In this document: piece after piece, positions 52,533 through 63,639 of the stretch
Layout of the letters: every line of letters begins with the position of its first letter
Numbering within the stretch: position 1 is the first letter of the stretch
From: Excoecaria cochinchinensis
Lineage: Eukaryota > Streptophyta > Magnoliopsida > Malpighiales > Euphorbiaceae
DNA: 64,000 bases
Assembly (NCBI GenBank): GCA_947683425.1
Contig: CANTUQ010000073.1
Coordinates: 18,004,001-18,068,000 of the forward strand
Direction of reading: 5' to 3'
Notes under the pieces: generated by a model
Seen by the model: the letters and a program-made list of their open reading frames with translations, nothing else
Databases searched by the model: none
What the model was told of the DNA's origin: nothing
Program-made: the position numbers and the translations under genes

Positions 52533-53639
52533 TCTCTCAGGGAAAATCACGACAAACTGGAAATGGAAAATTATACAGAAACGTGATTTCCCATTTCCAG
52601 CTTACCCAAAATTCAAAGAACCCAATAAAATCATTTTCAATCTGATTCAAAACACATCCAAACTCATCTTACCTTACAGTCGATCTTCCAAACATCATAA
52701 ACAAGATAATTGCAATTAATTCCACAATCAAACAATCAAAATCATGCATAAACCCATTCAAGAATATAAACCCTAAAAGTTACAGTAGGTTCAAAACACA
52801 AACTCAGAACTTCCAAATCAATACTTGTCATGCATTACTAACACATCTACTCACTTAATCATGCATGTACACATTCTAAAACACATCAAATTCAAGAAAT
52901 TAGACCATGCAAACACATTATAAGTCTAGTGAGAAATAGGGCAGAGACATTCAACTGAGATTGATGAACAGAGAAGTTCAAAATATTGCATGCATTCAAA
53001 CACTCCCAAACCTGGAAATGACGACCCAAAATCACACTTTCAGCTTCAAGATCAGTCCTCAATCCTTTCCTTGCCTTTGCTTTGCTTCTTCTTACAATCC
53101 AAAACTTGCACAAATAAGAAACCCACAAATCCTTAGTTCAAACCCTAACTGAAGTAAAACCAGGAAGATAAAGAAGAACAGGAGCACGTAGAAAACCTTA
53201 AACCAACTTACCTCTTCAAGCAAAGCACAACCCAAGCCAAACACAACCCAAGCCAAAAGAGAAAGAAAGGAAGAGCAGAGAAACGAGAAGAGAAGAAGAA
53301 GAAGGAACGTGAGAGGAGGGGACGGGAAAGCAATCTGTGTTCCCTCTCTCTTTCTCTTTCTTTTCTTCTTTTCTTCTTTCAATGCCTACCTAATAGTCCA
53401 CTTGGCAGCACTCAATTGGACCCCAAACTCCACTTAAACTTTCCAACCATTAGTGCTCTTTAGTCCTTAAACAAATTACACTTCACTCACTTACACAATT
53501 CTTTCTTACAAACTCAATTATCTTTTCAATTAGGTCCTTAACACTCCAACTTTCTCAAGCATAAATTATCGAAATACCCTTCCGATCCCGACTTAGCATG
53601 CACAATCCGACCAGGGCTATTTTGGGGTGTGACACCACC

Positions 53640-54308
53640 ATGGTATATTAAATGGAGACCCGATCGGTCATTATGCTCATGATGAGCTCGACCCGTTAGC
53701 AGGGACCATGCTTAGGTAGCCCTAAAGTATCTCCACCTTTGACCAAAGCTTATGTAATGACAATAGATACTTCCACTAGGTGAAATGTACCATAATACCG
53801 TGCTTGCTATTTGGGCCGTCATATATTGAACAAAAATAATCAAATTAACATGGTCTTCATCAAAGGCTTTCATGCCTCGGTGGGCCTATCTTAATTTAAT
53901 TGAATTGTTTAAATACATAATGGCCAAACACCCATGTTATGCTACTGGATTTCCACCATACACCATACGTGTCCAATGGGTTCCCTGTTAACCCTTGGAT
54001 AAAGCCCACCTGGGGAAGAGACTATATTACCACGTGTGTGGGAGAAATAAGATTGGAAGGATCTATTTGCTTGCATGTGTCTGTCTATGCTGCACCAGCA
54101 CGACCATGCATTGCACTTCAAATCATGCATCATCCTAATAGATATGTGTTTTCTAGCCATCATAGATTCATCTAGGTGGTTTAGAGGTCCCGACGGTCGG
54201 TTAAGAAAGATTTCGCTTTTGGCAGTATCAGAGCTGGTTTCAGATCAGGGGTCCGATTCCTTTTCAGAAGGTGGTGAGATATTGTCTTCAGAATCATCAA
54301 TTGAAACA
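53640..54308 (+). other. Ogre(+) leader, second part
   Basis: Non-coding sequence up to the gag frame. A TGGCAGTATCAGAGC at 54220 looks like a tRNA-Met PBS but is not next to an LTR. No supported gene. Confidence 0.5.
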
Positions 54309-55760
54309 AGTATGTCTAATCCAGAAAGTGTTTCTGATGCAACTAGGGCAATGATTACCGAAGAAGTAGGGAAATGAATGGAAGAGTTTGAGGCTAGGAT
54401 GATCGCGATAATGGGCAACCTTGCCACTACTTTAGCCCCACTTACGGGGCAATAGGCTGATGCTCCAGCCAGAGAACAAGATGAACAAGTGATTGCTAGA
54501 GAGGATCTCCCGGCTGTAGCTGATCCACCTGCAGTTGAGCCAAGGGTACCAACACCTATTGAACGCAGGGAAGGCCCTAAGTCTGAAGTTGATGTGTGGG
54601 AGGAGCCAAAGGAGCTAGTGGTGGTAAAAGGGAAGTCGCCAAAGCTAGAGGATGCAATGTGGAGGAAGATGGAAGAAAGATTCAAAGCCATGTTAAAGAT
54701 GTTGAGGGTAGGGGGAGGAATGAACCCCGAGGATAGGGAGCTAGATAGTGATAATTTGGTCCCTCAGAATTTCAAAATGCCTGAAGTTCCCAAGTTCGAT
54801 GGCACCTCCGATCCCATTTCGCACATAAAGCAGTACTCACTAGCGATGAAGGGTACCACCTTGACAAAGAGGCAGAAGGCCGAGTACTTTTGTCTGAGCT
54901 TAACTGGTCCAGCAGTGGATTGGTATCACGGGTTGGACCGAAGAATGAAAGAGGATTGGAATTTATTAACAAAAGAATTTCTCAGATAGTACGACTGTAG
55001 TATAAGGATGGAGGTAACTCTGAAGGACCTGGACTTGCTGCAACATAAGGCTGGAGAGTCTTTTCACGAATACCTCACCTGATGGAGGAACAGAGTCATG
55101 GAAATGAAACGCAAACCTGACACCCCGGACCAAATTTGACTGTTCATTCGGAATGCTAGCCCTTATCTGAGAGAGGGACTAAAGATGAAGGGGTTAAAAG
55201 ACTGGGAGTCTTTGAAGGACATTGCGATAGAGGCTGAGGAAGAGTACCTTGTGAGGAAGGTAAGCGGTGAGGCCTATGCCAAGAGAGGTTATGCTAACTA
55301 GGGGGTAAACAAGTCAGCGAGCTCCAGCAGTGCTATTAGAAGTGGGAAGACGCCAGAGGTATCGACAACAAGGGTCAGTCAGAGGTACTTCTCAAACTTG
55401 GGTTGAACTTTATCCTGGGTATTGAAGCGATTGATAAAAGAGGGAAAGCTACAACCCCTGCCACCTAGGCCAGCTAGAACCCAAGGACAGCCAAGGCACA
55501 AAGACAATGAATATTGTGAATTCCACCAGCACACTGGGCGTCTGACAGACAACTTTGCGAGGCTGAGGCACCACATTAAAGATTTGATTGACAGTAAATA
55601 GATTTACGATCCTGAGAAGAGGGAAAAGGAAAAGACAGCCGAGTATAATGCTGTTCCTCCACCTGTTTTTATGATAGGTTCAAGCCTGCCGGAATGGTAC
55701 GTGTTAAGAGACATTTATGGTAATGATTATGTGGCTATTGTTCCTCCCAAGTAGGGGGGT
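54309..55760 (+). pseudogene. Ogre(+) gag, many in-frame stops
   Basis: A single frame from about 54309 contains VPKFDGTSDPISHIKQYSLAM, FCLSLTGPAVDWYHGL and MKRKPDTPDQI, typical Tat gag. At least seven stops interrupt it (54375, 54453, 54987, 55078 and others), with no frame change until about 55740. A degenerate CX2H-type motif near 55510 (YCEFHQHTGRLTDNF) has lost the expected later His and Cys. The start is uncertain because the upstream frame has no clear ATG. Confidence 0.75.
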
Positions 55761-56867
55761 TAGTGAAGAGAAGCCTCAGATTGACATCATAGAATGTTGG
55801 GACTTGACCAGCGAAGGCGAGGATGGAAAAGTTGATGAGCTAGAGGACGTGTGGAATTTCGAGGATGAAGAGAAGGTACAAGAGGTACAAGCTGTGACTC
55901 GAAGTGGTAGAGTGATTCCAGAGGTGGAGAGGCCTCAAGATCCAATGCCTGTGCCCGCAGAAAGGGAACCTGAGGAGGATGGGATAATGAGACAGCTGAA
56001 GAAGACATCGGCTCAGATATCAGTGTGGGACATATTGAGACTGTCTCCGAGTCAAAGATAAAAGCTAGTGGAAGCTTTGTGCGAATCAACAGTTGCTACC
56101 ACCATTTCACCTACCGAGTTATTGCACATGGTAAAAGGGGGATCTGGAGAGAATATAGTCTACACCGATGCTGACTTACCAATTGAGGGTCGCAATCACA
56201 ATCACCCCCTGTACATCAGAGCCAAAATTAATGGGAAGCATACAGCTTGTGTTATGGTGGATGACGGGTCTTCTATCAACGTATGTCCACTTGTGGCATT
56301 ACCTGCCTTTGGGATGAATGAGAGCCTATTGAGTAAATCTGACCTAACCATTATTGCCTATAACAATTCAAGAAGACAAGCTGCTGGGACTTTCAAGGCA
56401 CAGGTGAGAACTGGGCCAGTTGAGACGGAAATCGAATTTGTCTTCCTGCCTATCCCAGCCAACTTTGCAGTGCTACTAGGGAGGCCCTGGTTTCACAAGC
56501 TGGGAGGGGTTCCATCTACCCTCCACCAAATGATCAAAATCCCCTGTGAAGGCTAGGTCGTGACAGTCAAGGCAGCCAACAATAATTAATTTTCAGTCCT
56601 TGGGATTTCCAATCAACCCTTCAGTAGGTTCCATGTGGCCATGGTGGACGAAGAGGATGGTTTAGTGGGGACTCCTCAGGTTGTCAACATGATGAAGAAG
56701 ATGAACTTCCTCCCGGGGGCCGGTTTGGGCAAGAATTCATAAGGGCCCAGGCACCTGTCGCCACAAGGGGGCAAAAGGATAGAAAGGGTTGGGGTTACAC
56801 CACCGAAGCCAAGAAGAACAAACTTGGGAAGAAGCCTGCAGAGATCCCGCACATTTTAGAGAGCTTT
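55761..56867 (+). pseudogene. Ogre(+) protease region and G-patch-like segment
   Basis: After a frameshift near 55740, ACVMVDDGSSINVCPL carries an aspartic-protease-like site (DDGS) and FAVLLGRPWFHKLGGVPSTLHQ the conserved C-terminal part. A stop follows at 56554-56556. Further on MMKKMNFLPGAGLGKN resembles the G-patch-like segment found between protease and RT in Tat/Ogre polyproteins. A further frame change leads to the next segment. Confidence 0.72.
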
Positions 56868-58680
56868 GTGCTGGCTGCATCAACATGCGCCTACTGTGGA
56901 GAAGTCGAGCCACAATGGATTGGCGGTAAGATCACCCCAGGCTTCAAGATTTTCAATGATGTTTTTGACTGGTCCGACGGAATGGTTAAAACAGTAGAAG
57001 CATTCTGGGATGAAGAGGTCTTCAACCAAAGTTTGGCTTGGGATCGAGAATTTCACGAAGAGATCGTCACTGACAGCCTGCTGACCACCAGGGTGAAAGG
57101 CAAAGGAAAAGTAGAAGATGAGGTGGTGGTGTCAGAATTGAAGAACCTGAAGATTGCAGACTACCAAGACGATGGGCCATCGACTTCAGTGCCGGCAGCA
57201 ATGGAAGATATTAATGATGGTTTTTCTGATGTACTTTTTATCCCTGAACTATTTGACAATTATGCTTATAACTCTAAGTTTGTCAATAAGATGAAAGACT
57301 TTGCTTACTTGTGCGATGTTTCTCACGATTTCATTATGCATGATCACGAACATGAATCATTTATATTTGACATTAACTCAACTAATACTACCGCATTTAA
57401 TCTCGAGACTTTGGAAAATCCAAAGGAAATCTTGATAGCATCCGATGTAACTCCTGAAAAGAGGAAAAAATTTGAGAGAATTTTGAAAAAATACGACAAA
57501 GTCTTTGCCTAGATCTACGAAGACATGCCAGGGATCAATCAGGAAGTCACCGAACATGCCATCCCTACCTATCCAGAATGCAGGCAAGTTAAGCAAAAGC
57601 TTAGGAGGCTAAGACCAGAGTGGGCAGAAAAGGTAAAGGAAGAGGTGCACAAGCAAATTGAAGCTAAGTTTTTGATAGAGGTTCAGTATCCGATGTGGTT
57701 AGCTAATGTGGTCCCCGTAGACAAAAAGGACGGAAAGGTTCGAGTATGTGTCGACTATCGAGATCTAAATAAAGGCTGCCCAAAAGATGACTTTCCTTTG
57801 CCCCATATCGATGTACTAGTAGACAGCGCGGCTGCTTGCATTATGTATAGTTTTGTGGATGGGTATGCGGGGTACAACAAGATTCTCAATAGGATCGTGG
57901 AGCGAATTAAGACAGCCTTCATCACTAAGTGGGGTACATTCGCTTATAGGGTCATACCTTTTGGGTTAAAACGCAGGAACAACATACCAAAGGATGGCTA
58001 CCAAAATCCTTGATGACTTGATCGACAAAGAAGTGGAAGTGTACGTAGATGATATGATGATCAAATTGGCTACCCGAGAGGGGTATTTCGAGGCCTTGGA
58101 GAAATTGTTTCGGAGGATTGGCAAGTACAACCTTTGCCCCAACCCCAAGAAATGCATCTTTGGAGTCACCTCAGGTAAGCTGTTAGGCCACGTGGTGAGC
58201 CAGAGGGGAATTGAAGTGGACCCCGATAAGGTTAGGGCAATCAGGGAAATGCCAACACCTCAGAAGGAAAAAGAAGTCAGGAGTTTTTTGGGCAAACTGT
58301 AATACATCAGTAGGTTCATTTCCATGCTTGCTTCGGTATGCGAGCCGATCTTTAAGCTCCTCAGGAAGAATCAGCCAGTCCGGTGGAACGATGACTGCCA
58401 GAAAGCTTTTGATATTATCAAGGATTACCTCCTGAACCCCCCAGTTCTACGGCCGCCACGGCCTATCAAGTCATTAATTCTTTACTTAACAATAGAGGAA
58501 AATTCTTTAGGCGCTATGATGGCCCAAGAAGATGAATTTGGGGTTGAATTTGAAGTTTACTATCTCAGTAAGAAATTCCTTCCTTATGAGGCCAAATATT
58601 TCGAAGTGGAAAAGATCTGTCTAGCAATAATCTGGGCTTCAAAGAAACTGAGGCATTACTTCCATTCTTACAAAGTGTAG
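56868..58680 (+). pseudogene. Ogre(+) RT and degenerate RNase H
   Basis: A linker frame (56868-57512) ends in TAG. RT follows with VCVDYRDLNKGCPKDDFPLPHID and YSFVDGYAGYN. A small deletion near 57970 changes the frame, and the catalytic EVYVDDMMIK lies in the new frame. Then RSFLGKL and the first RNase H, with LYLTIEENSLGAMMAQ lacking the usual catalytic Asp and KYFEVEKICLAIIWASKKLRHYF retained. Loss of catalytic residues in this copy is characteristic of the Tat lineage. Confidence 0.82.
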
Positions 58681-60613
58681 GCAGTCGTTAAATAAAACCC
58701 TCTTCGATACCTTCAGGAGGCACCCTCTTTGCTAGGAAAAATGGGGAGGTGGCTGATATTACTACAAGAATTTGATGTCGAGTACATCACCAGAAAGACC
58801 ATTAAGGGTCAGGCAGTCACAGAATTCCTAGCCGACCACCCGGTGGAAGGTGACCAGTTTGAGTATGAATTCCCAGATGAGGACGTGGCAGCCATCACAG
58901 TGCAGAAGTGGCAGATGTACTTTGACGGGGCAGCAAATAACAAAGGAGCCAGAACGGGAATAATTTTAGTAACCCCAGAGGGAGAGAAGCTCCCCTTAGC
59001 TAAGAAATTGAGATATAAAGCCACCAATAATGAAGCTGAGTATGAAGCCTGCATCTTCGGGTTGGAAGCACTCTCAGCGGTGGGGGCAAAAGTAGTGGAG
59101 GTCTTCAAGGACTCATCCTTGGTAATCCATCAGGTTAGGGGTGAATGGTCCATTAAGGAAGAGCGGCTTTTACTGTACGTAAGGTGCTTAAAGGAATTAA
59201 GTGATCAGTTCAAAATCTGCACTTTTAACTATGTGCCCTGAAATGAGAACCAATTAGTAGATGCCCTAGCCACTCTGGTGTCTATATGGGATAACCTAGA
59301 AGGGATAGTCGTGAAACTTGTACTTATTTCCAGTTCAGATAGGCCATACTTTGAAATTGAGCAGGTAGGGGATGTTGAGGCTGCTGACGGAAAGCCGTGG
59401 TACTACGATGTCCAGAATTATTTGGAAAAGTTGGTATTCCCAGAAGAGGCCACTGAAAAAGACCAGAGGATGGTTCGCAAACTTTCCACTCAGTTCATCA
59501 GTGTAGACGGTGTGCTATACAAGAGGCAAGCTGATGGTATACAGTTAAGGTGCTTGGATGAGAAGGAAGCCAAGAGGGTTATGGAGGAAACCCATGCAGG
59601 GGTTTGTGGAGCCCATATGAATGGTCTAGCTCTGGCAAAGAAAATCATGCGACAGGGGTTCTTCTGGTTGACAATGGACACAAATTGTTCCAAGTATGTG
59701 AGGCAGTGCTAGGTGTGCCAACAGTATGCCAATCTAAGGCACCTGCCAGTTTCAGAATTGTGCAACCTAACATCTCCATGGCCATTCGCAGCTTGGGGGA
59801 TTTACAACATAGGGGAAGTACATCTGACAGCCTCTAACGGGCATAGATTTATCGTGGTCGCCATTGACTACTTCACTAAGTGGGTAGAAGCTGAATCTTT
59901 CAAAAAACTAGGCGCCCGAGAAATGGCTAGATTTATTGAACGACATCTGATCTGTAGGTATGGGCTCCCGCATCACATCATGTCTGTTAATGGGGTACAG
60001 TTCCAAGCTGAGACCAAGCAGATGCTCAAGAAATGTGCCATCCAACATCATAAATCGTCCCCTTACCGACCACAGGCTAACGGAGCGGTCGAGGCAGCCA
60101 ATAAGAACATCAAGAGGATACTGGCTAAAATGGTACAAATATATAAAGATTAGGTGGAGAAACTATCATTTGCCTTATGGGGCTACAGGACCACTGCCAG
60201 AACTTCTACAGGAGCTACACCTTTCTCCCTGGTCTAAGGGACAGAAGCAGTTTTGCCAGTAGAAATTGAACTCCAATCCCTGAGGGTAGTAATGGAAGCT
60301 AAGTTACTAGATGAAGATAGTAACAGATGAAGATAGGATGCGAGCATACTACCATAACCAGATCTACCAGAAGAGACTAGCTCGATCATTTGGGAAGAAA
60401 GTTAGGAAACACCCATTAAAGGAAGGGGATTTGGTCTTTAAGCAAATGAATCCGGGGGTTCCGGACATTCAAGGCAAGTTTAGGCCAACTTGGGAAGGCC
60501 CCTTTGTTTTGAAGAAGCTTTTGTCTAAAGGAGCCGCAATCCTGACAGATAGAGATGGAAATAAATTCAGGGAGCCTATCAATGTCGATCGATTGAAAAG
60601 GTTCCATGGCTAA
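58681..60613 (+). pseudogene. Ogre(+) second RNase H and integrase
   Basis: The archaeal-like RNase H reads MYFDGAANNKGARTGIILV (catalytic Asp), TNNEAEYEACIFGLEAL (Glu) and VFKDSSLVIHQVRGEW (Asp). The integrase follows: a zinc-binding region ending QC-stop-VCQQ (59710-59712), VVAIDYFTKWVEAESF, YGLPHHIMSVNGVQF (the second core Asp read as Asn, SVN for SDN) and QANGAVEAANKNIKRIL with the Glu. A frameshift near 60300 precedes the C-terminus (FRPTWEGPFVLKKLL...VDRLKRFHG, stop 60611-60613). Confidence 0.83.
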
Positions 60614-61636
60614 AGGCTAAAAAATATAATAATAGTAAAGAAAGCAAATCTTGAGAGAAAATTTTCAATCAAGAAAACTTGAGAGGGGTGATTGATAATA
60701 GGAGTTGTGATGCTTTCGAGATTAGATGTGGTCTAATATTTTGAGCCTGATGTTAGATAATGGTCATGTGTAATGAAATCGCACCAAAGCATGTACATGT
60801 ATGCAATTGTACGCTCAGGATAACTCTTTTTGCTCAATAAAAGTCAATAGTTTTCCACGAGAAGGTAATACGTCACTTCCCATTGAATGCGTGCAATCTA
60901 TTCATCACTGCTGCAGCCGGCAGGGAGCTTCATCCATAAAAAAAAAGAGGCCGTTAGAGATGAAAACCGTAATTGGCACTTTAAGCAAAAATTGGGCCAA
61001 AGGGCAGGGTGAAAATCTGGATATGGGCAGTCTGCCTTACAAAAAAAAAATAAATAAAAAATGAATAAGAGCCGCTAGAATGGGTTGGATCCATTCTAGG
61101 CAAAAGTAAGGCACAGGGTCATGTGAAAATCCCCGAAGGGACACGTTTCTCGCAAAGAAAAGCTAGTGTGAAAAACTACAAGAGGCATACTACCTTCAAA
61201 ATAATGACTTCCGATGTAGGGAGAGATAAGGCGGCATAAATTCTGATGATCTCACTTAGGACAAGACAACGCCTAATTTAGGACATAAGTCAAAATTCGG
61301 GCCATATACCCATTGATCGGGGGCCAAAGATGCGCACCTGATGATTCACTTTGAGAAGATTATGGGTCAGAATCCCTAAGCCAAGGAGCATCCCAATTAA
61401 GATCGTCGAGAATGAAATTGTGCTTTGATACCCAAACCACCCGGATGGATTCATCACTTACGTTTTGCATAAGCATGTGCACATTCACACGCATAATTTG
61501 CCTTTGGGTATTGATTTTAATTTTGCAGGAGATATTAGGCAGCGAAGCTTATATGGAAGAACACCCAGGCGTTCAGGGAGGATACAGAAGAAATGGATAT
61601 AAATAAATAATTGTGCGAATGTTTCCTCTTTTCAGG
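60614..61636 (+). other. Ogre(+) region between pol and ORF3
   Basis: Homologous to the 3' UTR of Ogre(-) as far as about 60950, including GGAGTTGTGATGCTTTCGAG-like sequence; beyond that it is specific to this copy. It ends in TTTCCTCTTTTCAG, a strong acceptor-like sequence, one base before the ORF3 ATG. No coding sequence seen. Confidence 0.6.
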
Positions 61637-63342
61637 ATGCCTCCATGACGCGCTCCATCTAGGGAACCAGCAAATGCTTCACTTCTAGCATGGATGAATG
61701 CTATGCAGTGACAAAAGTTTAAAACATTATGTTGTTCACAGTTTTTGTCCAGTAAATTTCTATCCCAGACATTCCTAGAGCAGATGGGCAAGTGGGAGGA
61801 GGTCAGCTTGTTGTTAAAAGCTATAGGTTAGACGGATTTCCTCACACCAGCTTTCCTCACCTACCCGAAGGTTAGTAGAGAGTTCTTGGCTACGCTTAAG
61901 TATGGGGGCTTTTCAAGATCAGATATAGACCCTGAAGCTATATCCTTTCGGGTCCGAGATACAGAGCATACGATGAGTCGCCAGAGTTTTGCACAGATCA
62001 TGGGTATTCCGACTGGGGACCAGGTACAGGTACCAGACAGAGTTATTTTGGCACACCAATGGGAAGTGATCACAGCACCAGGGGCCCATTATGACCTTAA
62101 TACAGCAAAAAGTACTTTATTAGCCTCACAGGTGTACAGGTATATTCAGAGGGTTTTAGCTAGCAGCTATCTGGGAAGAATGGTAGTCCTAGTGCCATCA
62201 GTACGACAGAGATTTGGAGTTTATGGGCTATGGCAATGGGGACCCCGCTCAACATCAGTCATGAAATTATGGCTGGCTTGGTTAGACAAAGTTGGAGGAC
62301 TACGGCGCAGATATGTATAGGTGGGGTAGTCACTAGGTTGCTACTGCACTTAGGACACGACCCCAGCACATTTGGCCCACCTGTGGACAGAGACATTTAT
62401 GTTGACTGGGCCCTTGCCAAATATATGGCCATGGTTGAGCAGTTGCCTGGTCATGCAGGAGAGTATAGACTTCTTATTATGGCTGAAACTCGATAGATGT
62501 ACCGTTTACCTCCACTCATAGCTGCAACGTCATCCGAAGATCGGTTTCAGTGCGAGGAAGAACCTCCACAACCTCAGACAGATGAGGAGTACTATCATTT
62601 GCAACCAGTGGAAGGAGAGCCTTCGCAACCTCAGACAAATGGGGAGTGTTATCGTCCACAACTAGCAGAAGAAAAGCCTCATTCACCGTCAGATAGTATG
62701 AATATGGACATCAATCTGGATGACTTTGACATTGATCTGAGTGATCTTTTTCACACTCCATTATCACAGCCAGTTCCTCCAGAAGATCAGATGCGCCCTC
62801 CTCCTTACATGCATACTTCGGAGATGGGTCCTCAGACATCTAGGAGGTATCACCCCTATGATCGTCCAGATTCTCCAAGGGCATCTACTTCGGCAGCTCC
62901 GCCACCACCACATAGGCCTGGGATGGAGCAGAGCTAGACAAATATGGAGATCCTCATCCAAGCCATGCAGGGGGAGATTTTGGTAACATTGGAGGTCAGA
63001 TCCCAGCACTTTGATGAAAGGCTGATGGCTGTGGAGCAGCGTATGGATGAGAGACTGATGGCTATAGAGCAACACATGAATGAGAGGCTGATAGCAATAG
63101 AGCAGCGTATGGATTAGCGTATGGATGAGAGAATGATGGTCATGAAGCACCATTCTGATGAAAGGCTGATCGTTGTGGAACGACGTATGGATGAGAGACT
63201 ACAAGCCATAGACGAGAGATTGCAGTGCATAGGGCGGTTTGTGAAGGAGACGCAGCAGCACCAAGACAGACCCGAGGAGGCCACGAGGGCCTCCTACACA
63301 CCTATGAGCCAAGAAGGATCATGGGATGCACACCAACTATGA
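61637..63342 (+). pseudogene. ORF3 downstream of pol, Athila-ORF1-like, hendecad coiled coil
   Basis: ATG 61637 lies directly after the acceptor-like TTTTCAG/G. The frame has stops at 61646, 61709 and 61829. Matches to the Athila env-like proteins include YPKVSREFLATLKYGG, ISFRVRDTEHTMSRQSFAQIMGI and, after a frameshift near 62200, TPLNISHEIMAGLVRQ. Then comes an acidic/proline-rich linker. The C-terminus (63011-63231) is made of 11-residue repeats such as MDERLMAIEQR, which would form a hendecad coiled coil. Stops also occur at 62935 and 63115. The minus-strand sister copy lacks this ORF. Function unknown. Confidence 0.68.
63011..63231 (+). repeat. 33-bp coding minisatellite (hendecad repeats of ORF3)
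   Basis: Seven or so units encoding FDERLMAVEQR, MDERLMAIEQH, MNERLIAIEQR, SDERLIVVERR and MDERLQAIDER in register. Hydrophobic residues recur at constant positions of the 11-mer, the pattern of a right-handed coiled coil. Confidence 0.8.
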
Positions 63343-63639
63343 TCCTTTTGATCGATGTTCAGGGAGATTTATGATTTTTGATGTAATTTATGCACGAAAA
63401 TAATATCTATATGGATGAACTTTATTGTGCCTTGCATGTTTGGATACCCTTTAAATAAAAGAGATAAAAAATAGTGAGCCATAAATAATAAAATGACAAA
63501 GATGGAAATTATATGATAAGCCACAAATTGGTAAAATTATAACAATTGAACCTTCACGGAAGTTAAATGATTGAAATGATCATAATAATAAATTGGTCTA
63601 ATTAAAGATTGTTTTATTCAGGAAACAATTGAAGTTATG
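63343..63639 (+). other. AT-rich spacer after ORF3
   Basis: Non-coding, AT-rich, no motif recognised; leads into the tail repeats. Confidence 0.5.

Larger units (their letters stand above)
49997..53211 (-). other. Candidate intron inside solo LTR D
   Basis: Donor-like TTGAAGAG/GTAAGTTGG (53211) and acceptor-like TTTCCGTGCAG/GTGGCAGG (AG at 49998-49997) on the minus strand. Confidence 0.42.
49527..53634 (-). mobile_element. Solo LTR D (4.1 kb), TSD CCACC
   Basis: On the minus strand it begins TGTCACACCCC (53634) and ends GGGGGTGTTACA (49527), flanked by CCACC (49522-49526 and 53635-53639). Homologous to A and B in leader, donor, hairpin domain, CTAAGCG hairpin and tail. Its dyad array uses GTCACGnnnCGTGAC words. 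Confidence 0.92.

Noticed and set aside
54220..54234. TGGCAGTATCAGAGC as a tRNA-Met primer-binding site
   Set aside because: Not adjacent to an LTR end and mismatched; the Ogre(+) LTR has its own tRNA-Arg-type PBS at 49283.
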